Assembly: GCA_009733715.1 (NCBI GenBank)
Contig: WMKJ01000046.1
Location: 1-64,000 of the forward strand
Direction: 5' to 3'
Source of the DNA: Herpomyces periplanetae
Lineage: Eukaryota; Ascomycota; Laboulbeniomycetes; Herpomycetales; Herpomycetaceae
Length of the DNA: 64,000 nt
Shown: piece by piece, positions 48,907 to 59,636 of the stretch
How the letters are laid out: each line of letters starts with the position of its first letter
How positions within the stretch are numbered: position 1 is the stretch's first letter
The notes under the pieces: generated by a model
Told to the model about the DNA's origin: nothing
What the model saw: the letters and a program-made list of their open reading frames with translations, nothing else
Database searches by the model: none
Position numbers and translations under genes: made by a program

Positions 48907-49629
48907 CTAACTGCTCGTTTTGTGCATCGCATTATCATGAGATTTCTCATGATTTGGTTGGTTGTGTATTTTATCCCAATAAGTTTGAGATATACATAAT
49001 AAATCCCGTAAATCTTTACTGGTTTTTTCAGTGCTTAGATTACACCGGGTTGATTCATCCAGTGAAACTTTTCCGTCACGCCATCTGCGAAGTAAGCTAA
49101 GTGCTTCATCTCTTGCGGGTGAATCCGTGGCTACATTTAGTGAATTCAACGGAGCTTGTATTGAGTTAACTTGTTTAACTTCAATTCCGATCTCGTTCAT
49201 CGTACCACGCTGACTCTGACTAACATTTGTGTCAGTAAGCTTGGAATTATCTTCCTTTTCCAGTAATTGATAAATGTAATTTAATCGGTGATGTAAATCA
49301 TCATTTCCCCTTAGCATTCTAGTAACTTGTTCCATCAAACCATCGTACGTTGGTGTTTCATTTATATCAACTTGCAGATTTCTTGATTCTTGTAATGTTG
49401 CCTTACCGTTAACTTGATCATCCACTTCATTTTGACTCACATCGCGTGAACACTTTGCTTCTGCCTTATGCTTCCGGTGACACGACACAGAACAGTATCT
49501 TTTTGAACATCCCTTACTGGCACAACGGTACTTTGCTATTTGTTCATTACATACATTACACCATTTATCCATTGATTTGCCATAACTTGAACTTTCTTTA
49601 ACCTTGACTAAATTCACTGACTCTTTCAT
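48907..49629 (-). CDS. Zinc-HIT domain protein (HIT1/ZNHIT-like)
   Basis: Single-exon 240-aa protein. Residues about 23-60 form a HIT zinc finger: WCNVCNEQ, YRCASKGCSKRYCSVSCHRKH, then AKC, with the C-x2-C ... C-x4-C ... CSVSC ... H ... C spacing that binds two zincs. In fungi zinc-HIT proteins of this type (Hit1, Bcd1) assist box C/D snoRNP assembly together with R2TP; others act in chromatin remodelling complexes. The rest is hydrophilic, with a possible helical region (YDGLMEQVTRMLRGNDDLHH) and a C-terminal segment LLRRWRDGKVSLDES followed by LRDLLCISQTYWDKI. I cannot decide between HIT1 and other members. It is divergent from COX11 (280 bp between starts, with one CACGTG) and convergent with the S1P lyase. 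Confidence 0.7.
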   Translation of the reverse strand: MKESVNLVKVKESSSYGKSMDKWCNVCNEQIAKYRCASKGCSKRYCSVSCHRKHKAEAKCSRDVSQNEVDDQVNGKATLQESRNLQVDINETPTYDGLMEQVTRMLRGNDDLHHRLNYIYQLLEKEDNSKLTDTNVSQSQRGTMNEIGIEVKQVNSIQAPLNSLNVATDSPARDEALSLLRRWRDGKVSLDESTRCNLSTEKTSKDLRDLLCISQTYWDKIHNQPNHEKSHDNAMHKTSS

Positions 49630-49733
49630 GATTAATTAGCATGCCTAAACATGTAATTCAATGACCATTTTACCTCTCTTTCACCCTCAATCACCATCGC
49701 CATCTTTTCCCATTTCATCCTATCACATCTCCC

Positions 49734-49739
49734 CACGTG
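49734..49739. promoter_or_regulatory. CACGTG in zinc-HIT/COX11 divergent promoter
   Basis: A single E-box (CCCCACGTGCCC) about 105 bp upstream of the zinc-HIT start and 171 bp upstream of COX11. Confidence 0.3.
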
Positions 49740-49909
49740 CCCACTTAGATAAGCATTGCCGATCCTCGCTAGCTGAGTAAGCGAGTCGGGGAGATTGGGT
49801 GATGGTGTGGAAAATTTTGGACAGTGGAAGCGCGTTTGGATGGCTTTAAACGAGAAAATACTCTTTTTGCTTTTCATGATATTTTTGACTTTGGATGTAT
49901 ATCGTGTTA

Positions 49910-50926
49910 ATGTTATTAAAGGTAGCGTTTAAGGAAAAATATGGTTTGCATGCTAGGATTTTTACGTCTTTACGAAATTTTCGTCACAATGTGATATTTC
50001 ATCAGTACATTCTTCATGCTAAGTGTACCATGTCTACGTCTGGTAATATGTGGAAAACTCAGCATGAGAACAGGCGAAATATTTCTTTACTTACCTCATT
50101 GTAAGTGTTAATATTATTGTTTAAGGATTCATATTAAATTGTACATTCGTACTCTTTTACAATTCAACCTTTTACACACGCGTTAACATGATACTAATAA
50201 TTTGCTTATTCAGAAACTACACGTTAAGTTTAGCCATTGGTACAGTCTCTTTAGCGTATATTTCATCTCCATTGTATAAAATGGTGTGTACACGGTTACT
50301 TTGGCTACAATGTTCCTAAATGTTGACCATTACTCTATACTAAGGCTTACGTGTATGGGCGATATTGCTAATGCGAGCAGTTTTGTCAAAAAATGGGGTG
50401 GGGCGGTCAACCAGTTAAAGCGTCTCTAGATGATATTATATCCGGCGACGACGGTGATTCATTTACTCAAGTATCGGCGGATCATCAAAAGCGCATTGAT
50501 AGAGTTACGCCATCTCACACTGCACCGAGTATTAAAGTTCGCTTTCGCGGTAGCGTTTCAGCTACACTACCGTGGCGATTTGAACCGTCTCAGCAAAGCG
50601 TTACCGTACGACCAGGTGAAACTGCGTTGGCCTTTTATACAGCAACCAATACCACAGATTGTGATATTATCGGAGTAGCGACGTACAGTGTAGCTCCAGC
50701 TCAAATTGCGCCGTATTTTACCAAAATTCAATGCTTTTGCTTTGAGCAACAAATGTTGCGCGCCGGTGAAAGTGTTGATATGCCCGTCCTATTTTTTCTT
50801 GATAAAGATTTAATCACCGATCCTTCCTGCCGTTCCATTGAAACGATCACGTTGAACTATACATTTTTCAAAGCTCATCGTTCCGATACTGGTCAGATTA
50901 TCTGGAATCCCTCAGAACCATTATAA
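49910..50926 (+). CDS. COX11: COX11, mitochondrial copper-delivery protein for cytochrome oxidase
   Basis: Inserts Cu into the CuB centre of cytochrome c oxidase subunit 1, anchored in the inner mitochondrial membrane. Three exons (49910-50100, 50214-50283, 50381-50926) sum to exactly 269 codons, 268 aa. The N-terminal 60 residues are basic and hydrophobic (MLLKVAFKEKYGLHARIF), a likely presequence. The single membrane helix is TLSLAIGTVSLAYISSPLYK, followed by MFCQKMGWGGQP, the family's C-Q-x-x-G-x-GG motif. The beta-barrel domain contains VRFRGSVSATLPWRFEPSQQ and PGETALAFYTATN. The Cu-binding motif QCFCFEQQ is intact at about residues 205-208, and FFLD, TLNYTFF and the C terminus are normal. 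A 5-codon-earlier ATG (49895) is an alternative start. Confidence 0.94.
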
Positions 50927-51229
50927 CCTATTAATTAATTACTTGCACCATTGATTATCTCGTCGTATACGAATTATAAAACTGCTGATATGAAAGTGAA
51001 CACAGCGTGCCAAACTTATTCCTCGTTTATTACCCATATTAAACAAAATAACTTTTTCATGTGTGCGCCTGAGCTCTCTGGTTCAATAGCATGGACATTT
51101 TTTACGATGAATTAGCTATGGGTAAAGCAGGAGAAGAAAAAGGTTCAACGTCGAAATATCACTGAATGCTACTGATTGTAGCTTGATTTATTCGGCTGAG
51201 TTACTCAATAACGGTGCGTAGAAAGCGAT

Positions 51230-52312
51230 TTAGGAGGATGATGTGGGAACGGTCGTAGAGTTAAGACCAGCTATAGCAGAAACTCGCTCGCCGCGTTGTT
51301 GGCCCCATTTTAACGCTTGAGTTGCTCCGCTAGCTTGCCATGCGGATAAAATATAGTCGACGATAGCATCAACATTTTTACCGTGCTTAACTTCGGCAAA
51401 TATAGTGGGACCTCCGTCTCTATGTATTGCATGAGACACTGAAGGGCAAGTGTACGAAAAGGGTGGATTTATATACACGCTTAGCCGACTTACCTGATTA
51501 ACTTTGCGCTTCGATCCATTACGTCTAGATCAGCACCGACAATTTCAGCTAAGTCAGTCTTGTTGATAACGAGTAGATCACTCGCGGTTACACCTGGTCC
51601 ACCCTTGCGAGGAATTTTATCACCGCCTGAAACATCTATAACGTAAATTATGAAGTCCGCGAGAGCACGAGAGTATGTGGCAGCTAGGTTATCGCCTCCA
51701 CTTTCAATTAATAACAAATCAGCAGAGTGCATGCGCTGCAAATCTTCTAGTGCGGCAAGATTTGTGCTAATATCTTCACGAACGGCGGCATGAGGGCATC
51801 CGCCTGTTTCTATAGCTCGTAGTCGTGAAGCTGGTTCAAGTGCACCATTAGCAATGAGGAATTCTCCGTCTTCTTTTGTGAAAATATCATTGGTTACTGC
51901 GGCAAGCGAGAGTGTTGATCGAAGTCGTTTACATAACTCGAGCATTAGGGCAGTTTTACCACTGCCAACGGGACTATAAATGTATACATATACACATCGT
52001 GTAAGGGATGCATATGAAGTTAACAAGTGAATTAGCTCTCACGTACTACGTAGTAATGATATTAAACGGGTAAAGTTAGTGATTAGCAAGATGTAAGAAG
52101 GATTGTGTGTGCGTATGATACCCGCCTATTCCTACTGTAAAAGCTCTTTCATCCCAGTTTCGCCCCGTAAAACAAGCCATTTCTCTATGTGTATACGAAC
52201 CAGGGCCGTCAAATGGTTCGTGCGAGTGGCCATGGCTTTGTGCATGGTTGTGAGCATGGTCGTGATAGTTAATTCCGCTGTGAAAATCTCCCGGATGGGT
52301 AGATGAATTCAT
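51230..52312 (-). CDS. ureG: UreG, urease accessory GTPase
   Basis: Delivers nickel to apo-urease with UreD/UreF, using GTP. Three exons (52312-52122, 51973-51494, 51419-51230) sum to 287 codons, 286 aa, the usual fungal length. A His-rich N terminus ([17 protein letters not shown]) likely binds nickel, then [20 protein letters not shown] holds the P-loop. Further motifs: [33 protein letters not shown] (with the Ni-binding Cys-Pro-His), [51 protein letters not shown] and [14 protein letters not shown]. Every catalytic and metal motif is present, so the enzyme should be active. Intron 1 splits the P-loop glycines. Convergent with COX11, with 303 bp between stops. Confidence 0.95.
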
Positions 52313-52454
52313 GGTAAAAAGTGGTTATATATAAACGTGTAGATCACAGAGAGTACGATGATGTGAATAAGGCCCCACTTTTTGAAAAGGTAGATTGATC
52401 TAAAAAATATGCTTTGAGAGTATATTTGGAAGAAGTGGAATCTAATTGATCACC

Positions 52455-52874
52455 ATGGGACAAGCGAATATAAAATTTTGTTCGCCAAATCAACAGGCGA
52501 AAAAAAGTTTTTTTCCCTTCACGCTCCGAATTCGTCCTGTACCGGCCCGATGGGTTCCGGTAAATTTCGGGGTGCCCGGCCCGATGATCTTCACGCCCCC
52601 TCCCCCCCCCGCAGTTTCTCCGAATATCACCCGTTCCGAACTTACACCGGAATGTAGCCGGGTTACTGGGGTGATGTATAGGTTGATTTGGTTTGTTTAC
52701 ACGCTTGAATTGGAAATTTTTGAAGTTTTGCGCTTGGAGAGAAGAATTAAGTTCTTTGTTGGCAAAGTATTTGGTTTATTCTTCCTCACTTACTTTATAA
52801 TTCATATCCCTCTCCTTATACTAATTATAACAATTTTAACCTATCAGGTATGTAGTATAAACGTATATACCTAA
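52455..52874 (+). CDS. Possible small membrane protein, 139 aa
   Basis: ATG at 52455 in good context (CACCATGGG) opens 139 codons. The first half is Pro-rich with IRPVPARWVPVNFGVPGP and a PPPPPAV run encoded by a C-homopolymer; the second half has a hydrophobic helix (FFLTYFIIHIPLLILIITIL). A donor-like CAGGTATG near the end suggests more exons may follow, but the convergent gene's stop abuts at 52876. No family recognised. The local GC-rich composition (CCGG-rich at 52540-52590) differs from surroundings. Confidence 0.28.
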   Translation: MGQANIKFCSPNQQAKKSFFPFTLRIRPVPARWVPVNFGVPGPMIFTPPPPPAVSPNITRSELTPECSRVTGVMYRLIWFVYTLELEIFEVLRLERRIKFFVGKVFGLFFLTYFIIHIPLLILIITILTYQVCSINVYT

Positions 52875-52875
52875 T

Positions 52876-53887
52876 CTATTGTTCCTTCACGGGATCCTCC
52901 AGATTTCGTTCCGAATATTCAAAAATTGGATCGGCCAAAATACTTTCGGCTTGCTTCATTAATCTTCGCTGAATATTTCGCCATACATCATCGGAACGTG
53001 AATTGAGTACGCTAACATCAAATGATGGTATCATCTTAGCTACCTCTTCGTCTAATGTTGCAACGCTCTGATTTGATGAATTCAATCCCCCCATTGTCCC
53101 ATTTCCCATAATGTTGACTTTGCTTGTATCAAGAGTCGATAAATTAATTCCTGGATCCATATAACTTGCCGTTGAATTCGATAAACTTGTTAACGGTAAT
53201 GTCGGAATTACATCCATTGACGATAGTATTCCGGCAGCTTCAAGTGCATTAGCTTCCGCATTCAAGGTTTCCCCAATTTTCTTGATAAGCTTAAAGTAAG
53301 CTCGTACATGGGTTTTAAATTCGCATTTTCTTCGAGCTACCGTTTCATTCATTACCCTTGACCAAACCGTTGATCTACCACCGTGTCCACCTAATGGCGC
53401 TGTCGTCGCCATTGCCGTTGCTGTATCCGTATCCATATGCCTCAAAAATTCACCTCTCTCTGATTCTCTTGCGTTAACCTGTGCTTGTCTTGCCGTTGAA
53501 TCTTCATGAATCCCTTTTCTCGTGTCCGCACTACTCTCATTTTCTTCAACTACCGTTTGTTGTTCTGCTTCGTCTATCCCACCTTGACCCGTTAATGCTC
53601 CGATTGCTAAACTTGCCGCTTTCAATAGCTCAACTGCATTCTTTACACTCTTTTAAGTAAGCTTAACCTTTTCCCTTAAACTATTCTCATTCATATCACC
53701 CACATAACTTTACCCTCAACACCGTGATAATCTTCATCGTTACCTGAGACGTTTCATGAAGTATTTTAATATGCTGTGCCGCTTGATTAGCTTCCTGCTG
53801 TGCGCTAAACGTTTCCGCAAACGGTGAAGTACACGACATTTCTTCGTCATCCATGATATCAACCTTTATTATCCCCTTTTGTTTCAT
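52876..53887 (-). CDS. Mediator subunit 11-like protein (tentative)
   Basis: Two exons, 53887-53714 and 53640-52876, joined over a 73-nt intron, give exactly 313 codons (312 aa). Residues about 25-70 form a helix (AAQHIKILHETSQVTMKIIT, then AVELLKAASLAIGAL). After a long Glu/Thr/Ser insertion a second helix pair follows (EFKTHVRAYFKLIKKIGETL, NAEANALEAAGIL). Helix, insertion, helix ending in L-E-E-A-G-I resembles fungal MED11, a small head-module subunit of Mediator that also contacts TFIIH, but the similarity is short and I rate it tentative. The C terminus is Asn/Ser-rich with a last helix (WRNIQRRLMKQAESILADP). It shares a 545-bp divergent promoter with TAF5, another transcription-initiation gene. 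Exon 2's AAAG acceptor is unconventional. Confidence 0.45.
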
Positions 53888-53969
53888 TTAAATTCATTCA
53901 TCACCATCGACACACTTTCAGCCTTTCGCCTAGCGTCTCCCACCGGATTATTCAATTGCCGTTCCCTAT

Positions 53970-53975
53970 CACGTG
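53970..53975. promoter_or_regulatory. CACGTG in MED11-like/TAF5 divergent promoter
   Basis: One E-box (TATCACGTGACC) 83 bp upstream of the MED11-like start and about 460 bp from TAF5. Confidence 0.3.
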
Positions 53976-54431
53976 ACCATGTCCTAATATCCGCAAACGC
54001 TATGTTTGGTCTGATGGGTTCTACTATCGTGATGGTATTTTCCCATTAATGGTTTAATACGTTTGATGATTGTGACAATGTTGTATGTGAATTGAAACAC
54101 TTTGAATGTTGTGCGAATTACTTTCGATAATTTACTTGATTAAAACTAAGGAAAATTAAGCGTGAGTGAATTACGGTAAATTTTCACATATATATGCATA
54201 CACGCACAGAAGTTTTTTCATCCGTACACTATCGAAGTTTTTAAACTTTGTCAATATTTTTTACACACGAGCGCACTTTAAGGGTGAACTAGGATATTTA
54301 AAAGTGTGCACAAGTAAATTTCCTTCAGCATATGCGAAATTAATCAAAGGGCGACATTTTATATTGACGATTTACCGAATGATAACGACTTCAGTATATT
54401 AACATTTAACGCGCGCGATTCACTATCGATT

Positions 54432-56940
54432 ATGACAACAGATCCAGCGGGCGCGGCAGCGCCTGCTAACACCACGGCAAACATGACACCTTCGGGAAAT
54501 GTTACGAGCACTCATACTACTAATAGTCAGTATGTATCATCGACTAATGTGGTCCAACAAGCTTCAAGCCATACGGTTTCACCTAGCGTACAAAATTCGA
54601 GTAGCGCTAGCGCAGCGAGTGGTAGCGTATTACCACAGCAAAATTTGAATCAAATAGTACTGGAATATCTCAGCAAAAAAGGGTACAGTAAAACTGAGGC
54701 CAGCTTACGCCGTGAATCAATGATGATTGAATCGGAAACAAAGCCCAATACTCGTCGTATTGACGAACTCGGTGGTGAGCGCTACGAACGCGCTTTCAGT
54801 AAGTTAACCTTATCCCCACCTCTACGTTTATCGTGTATTGCCCTCTCCAAACGCTGATCCGTAAATGCGTGGACGTTGCACAGATCTCCTCCAATCTTGG
54901 ACAAACGATAGCCTTGATCTGTATAAATCCGAATTGCAAAGGCTGCGTTGGCCGATTTTCGTTTATTCACTACTCCGACTGGCGTTGGACTTTTACCCGA
55001 AACAATGCGAAACGTTCTTCTCTCGCTTTCAAGATGTCTTCGCTTATGATCACGCTGATGAACTACGTCAGCTGGCCTTGATCAAGCTACCGGAGCACGT
55101 TGAAACTAATCAACTTAGCCGAGAGTATATGCACAACAAGTATCGTTTAACTTTGTCGAGCGTATCATGGCATACTTTGGTACAATTTCTGGAGTTCAAA
55201 GAACGGGATGGCGGATCAGTTGTACTGTTTCTTATTCAGAGTCACTTGGACTTACGGGTTGTCGATCGATCGAATTTGCTGGCGCAACGAGGCTTATCGG
55301 GAGTTCAAAGTAATTTATTAACTAGATCAGAGGATAATGATGTACCCATGGAGGATGAGGGATTTGCTTCACGGAGCAAGGGAGCGGATCAACTTCAAAC
55401 TGATGCAGCTAATCCATTGCCAAAGCTTGCGTTGGGTCAAGTTCCGCTGGATGCAGATACGATTGATGATATACGAGCGCAATTGGAGAAGGATGATGCC
55501 AAAAATCCCCCTGCGCCGGGGCAAGATTCTTTGATTGATGTTTTGGAAGCGCGCATAAAAGCGCGCGCAACTACGGGAGAGGCACCTTCACGAGAACAAG
55601 TTCCCTTGCCTCCGTTAATGGCACGAGATGTGGCAATGGAAGTACAAAAGATTCGTGAATTACGGGATCGATTTAAAATTGATGGAGTATCTAATTCAAT
55701 AGGGGTAGGTATCGGAATAAGTGTATGTATGTACACATTTCACAACGCTTATGATTGTATATGTTGTATTGAGTTCTCGGGGGATTATAAATTGGTGGCC
55801 ATTGGTACGGATGATTCGTATATTCGAGTGTGGTCACTGGATGGAAAGCCTTTGCCATCGATTTTGAGTAAGCATAGTGAAGAAGATAATGATAAATCAA
55901 GCAAGCCAGTTTCTTCACGACGCTTAATTGGACATTCTGGACCAGTATATTCTCTATCATTTTCACCATCAACGGAAATGCCGAATCCTGATGGGCCATC
56001 TACAGGACCTCGGCTACTTTTATCATGTTCGGCGGATGGAACCATTCGAATGTGGTCACTGGATGCATGGGAATGTTTAGCAGTGTACAAAAGTCACGCG
56101 GGGCCAGTTTGGGATGTACAATGGGGACCGTTTGGACATTATTTTGCGTCTTGTTCACACGATCGAACGGCGCGATTATGGTCATGCGATCGGATTGAGC
56201 CACTTCGATTGTTTGTGGGGCATGATAATGACGTTGACAAGATATGTTTTCACCCTAATAATGCGTATATATTTACTAGCTCGGCAGATCGGACGGCACG
56301 AATGTGGGATATAAATCGTGGTCAATCGGTACGGTTGTTCACAGGCTTACGGGGAGTTGTAACATCTTTAGCGTGTGCGCCGAATGGGCGTACGCTAGCG
56401 GCAGGGGATAATACGGGCATTATTACACTATGGGATTTAGAATCGGGGCGGCGGATTAAAACACTTCATGGGCACGGTAAAGGAGGTATTTGGTGTTTGT
56501 CATGGAGTGTTGAAAGCACAGTCATAGTGTCTGGGGGAGCTGATAAGTCAGTTCGGGTGTGGGATTGCTCACTACCAACTAATAGTAATGGCACAAGTAA
56601 TACAGGGGGAATACGATCAACAGTGACAGATGGATTAACAGTTTCTTCGACGGGGGAAAGTATTATTATGGGCAATTTGGGAACAGCTCATAAGAATGGT
56701 AATGAGAATAAACGTGGTGGGACATGTACATCTACGATTGGACAGGGCACAGGATCGGGGTACAGTGAAGTTCGAGTTTCAGCATCGGAATTATCGAGTG
56801 GGGTGACAGCATCAACGACGTCAACAGAAACACTTTCTAGAGACCTTTTGCATTTATTTCCAACTAAACAATCACCTGTATATCGAGTGATGTTTACGAA
56901 TACTAATCTGGTTTTAGCAGGTAGCGCATTTATGCCGTGA
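54432..56940 (+). CDS. TAF5: TAF5, WD40 subunit of TFIID (and SAGA)
   Basis: Scaffold subunit of the general transcription factor TFIID. Exons 54432-54798 and 54884-56940 sum to exactly 808 codons (807 aa). After a Thr/Ser/Asn-rich leader comes a LisH motif (NQIVLEYLSKKGYSKTEASL, about 72-95). The TAF5 N-terminal domain follows (YERAFNLLQSWTNDSLDLYK, WPIFVYSLLRLALDFYPKQC, KLPEHVETNQ, HNKYRLTLSSVSW, about 120-260). A charged linker leads to ICMYTF-like SVCMYTFHNAYD and six or seven WD40 repeats (SDGTIRMWSLDAWE-type: LSCSADGTIRMWSL, FASCSHDRTARLWSC, FTSSADRTARMWDI, LAAGDNTGIITLWDL, VSGGADKSVRVWDC). The C-terminal closing strand SPVYRVMFTNTNLVLAGSAF is diagnostic of TAF5 over other WD proteins. 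A Ser/Thr/Gly-rich insert separates the last repeat from this strand, longer than usual. Confidence 0.93.
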
Positions 56941-57202
56941 AACAAAGAATTTATATTACCGGGGGGATTGCGGGCACACAGAGATAGTGTACACAGTTGT
57001 GCATGATGAATAGCGGGTATCTGAGAATTGCAAAAAACATTAATTCAAGGGTACACACGGCGTGGAAGTTGAAATGCAGGAACAATGATGGATATTCCAA
57101 GTATACGATGATGGAATTTTGTGGAATGCCACATCTTGTTGGGAGGGATGGATGATAACGAAAGTTAAAGACAAGCACTATATGGGGAATTGAAGGATAA
57201 GT

Positions 57203-58997
57203 TTAAAGGGAGGGTTTTCGCTTATAGATTTCATTGTACCGGGTGAATATTTTACGCCAGAATTCACATTTAGAATGGCCGATCATTGGGTCGGAAATGA
57301 TTCGAAAATCACTTGGAGTAATCTGGATTGCGTATGGATCATTGCAACTAGTTCTGGAGCAAGCAGCAAGAGGCCATTTAATTACGTTTGTAAATAATTT
57401 ATCAGCATTAGGATCACCGGTTTCAGCGTATGACAATAAATAGCGTCGATAAGCTATAAGATTATCGGCGACTTGAGAGAAGTCGGAATCATGGTTATAT
57501 TTTCGCAAACTTTCGTACGTTGTAAACAAGCTTAAACGATCGGAACCGTGAAAAGATGGAGGTATAGCAAAGCTAACGGCATAGGAATTTTTTGGCAAAG
57601 TATCGAAAGCGAAGCGGGCATTACACAAGAATATAGCGTCAGAAACGATATCGGAGTACCAGTCGTTAGTTGAATTATGACGACACATTGAATGACCGGG
57701 AGGAGGATATCTGTCAAGGATTGCACCGATGATGAAAGAATCGTTTGAAAAGGTGGATTGTAAAGAAGCAATAGCACTTTGAACGGTGACATTCCTAGGA
57801 ACGAACATATCACCTTCTTTTAGAACGTGAGAGATGACGATACTTTTAACATTTTTATCGTAGTGGCCATTATCGAAGCTAACGACGGGCAAATTTTGAA
57901 TGAAATTTCCGTCGACGACAGGACCGAAAGCAGAAAACCGAATTGCAAGTTGTTCCATGATGATTGATTGAGCTTTTTGAATATCTTTGGCGTTAACTCC
58001 CCGAAGGCATTCTACACCTTTACCTGCACAACCGGCTTGTTGAATAAAAGTTTGGTAGATGAATTTTCGATCACCATCTATATCTACAATTGGGGTGAAA
58101 CCTGGACTGAGGAGAACAACACGTTTAAAGATTGGGGATTTAGTATCACGATTTGATGTCATGATATGCATGATAGAACCAGCACCGGCAGAATGGCCCC
58201 AAGCATTAACGTTATCAGGATCACCACCAAACATTTTAATGTATTTGTTAACCCACTTAAAAGCAGCGATTTGATCATGGATACTGGAAGATTTAGGATG
58301 TTAATAAAGGGGGGAAGATTTGGATGGGGATATAAGGACGGTTAACTTACCCAATATTTAAAGTAAAATCATCTTCGCTGATATCAGGAGCAAGAAAACC
58401 TAGAGCGCCTAAACGGTAATTTATGGCAACAAAGATGATGCGGTGATTTGATTCACTGACGAGAACGGTACCATCAATCATATGATTTTTTGAACCATCG
58501 ATATAAGCGCCTCCAAAGACCCAAACGATGACGGGAAGTTTAACATTTTTTGAATAGATAGCGGAACTGGGGACGTAAACATCCAGGAATAAACAGTCTT
58601 CATCGGAGCGTTCAGTGAGTAAAGTGAAGCTAGATTCTGTTGGTAGACAAGAGAATCCGTATGAACCGTTATGGATTTGATATTTATCGCCGGTTGGTTC
58701 AACGGGAGGTCTAAAGCGAAGGTTACCGATGGGGGGTTGAGCGTAACGAATATTTCTGAAGATATAAATCTAGAAGAAAGAGTAAGTTGATTGAAGGTGT
58801 GAGGGATGGTATATTGAAGGGTTTAGTTTGGATATATTTACATCTTTGTCTTGATCGTATTCAGAAGCTTTCCAAGTGCCGTAGGGTAACTGGATCATGG
58901 GTAAATCCCCGGAATCTTTTGGATTTGATGATGAGACGGGAACACCATGACAGGTTTGAAAGAGGAAAAGTAAAGGTAAGAATTTCAAGATAATCAT
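57203..58997 (-). CDS. Secreted type-B carboxylesterase/lipase
   Basis: Alpha/beta-hydrolase of the carboxylesterase/cholinesterase family; hydrolyses esters outside the cell or in the secretory route, natural substrate unknown. Three exons: about 58997-58848 (signal peptide MIILKFLPLLFLFQTCHGVP, then IQLPYGTWKAS), 58769-58351 and 58285-57203. Exon 2 carries IYIFRNIRYAQPPIGNLRFR, DCLFLDVYVP, VWVFGGAYIDGS (oxyanion hole) and INYRLGALGFL. Exon 3 has HDQIAAFKWVNKYIKMFGGD, the nucleophile elbow WGHSAGAGS, CLRGVNAKDIQ, and PPSFHGSDRLSLF with the catalytic His. Cysteines for the usual disulfides are present (DEDCLF, QAGCAGKGVECL). The acidic triad member is likely in the segment before DRYPPPGHS, not pinned down. 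Full length, about 550 aa, no breaks. Convergent with TAF5, 262 bp apart. Confidence 0.88.
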
Positions 58998-59392
58998 TAT
59001 GATTTTGTTGATGTGAAGTGAAGAAAATATAAGTTGATGATAATTATCTAGGTCTATTTAACCAAAGGGATAGGAGTAAAATTATCTAAACAATAATTGA
59101 TTTTGGTTAGCCTTTAAACCTTTGTTTGGACCACTGTGTAAGGAATGGATCGTGATAGTTGATTTTTGTATAAATACACATATATGATTAAGTATGTGTA
59201 TATATACATGTGAAGTCAAGGATTTTACTCATGACGTGATGGATTACAATGGATCGAATAAGAGTGTATTTGCCAATATGTGAAAGATTGATTGAATGTG
59301 TTGGATGCGAGGGACAAACGTGAGAAGACGTGCGTTGATTTTTCTCCATCATTCTACTTAATTGAACCAAATAACTATTTTTTTTTCCTTGA
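58998..59392. other. Intergenic stretch upstream of the esterase
   Basis: Presumed promoter of the carboxylesterase; contains TATATGATTAAG and a TATATATACAT run near 59175-59208. A minus frame here (59188-59556) overlaps the small spliced ORF and is not supported independently. Confidence 0.35.
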
Positions 59393-59636
59393 TTAAACAG
59401 TGAAATGGAAGGTTTGACTAACAATTTGCATTTTAACCAACTGGCTAGTGTTAGTTGGGTCGATGTTAACCCAGAATTATTTGATTTATACGACTTACCC
59501 TGACCGGTATTTGCCAACCGTCGAGAATAGGACTTTTGGTCAGCTGTTGTACGCATGCATCATCATGATCGTAAACACCCGAAACCATAAATAAATCTGA
59601 CCACCTGAGATGCGCTGGATTGGCTCTGGTAGGCAT
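59393..59636 (-). CDS. Small spliced ORF, 61 aa, unknown
   Basis: Exon 1 59636-59499 (138 nt) and exon 2 59440-59393 (48 nt), joined across a 58-nt intron with GTAAGT donor, CTAAC branch-like site and CAG acceptor, give exactly 62 codons. The product begins MPTRANPAHLRWSDLFMVSG, continues YDHDDACVQQLTKSPILDGW and ends VRLVKMQIVSQTFHFTV. Composition is normal for a folded mini-protein; I do not recognise it. An overlapping frame (59722-59540, MDLVKVVKYTLVELNYKDLS) is open in the same DNA and also looks protein-like, so only one of the two is likely real. The good intron favours the spliced one. Its 5' side is a long CT-rich tract. Confidence 0.38.

Noticed and set aside
55437-56203. Minus-strand frames of about 100 codons inside TAF5
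   Set aside because: They are shadows of the WD40 coding sequence.
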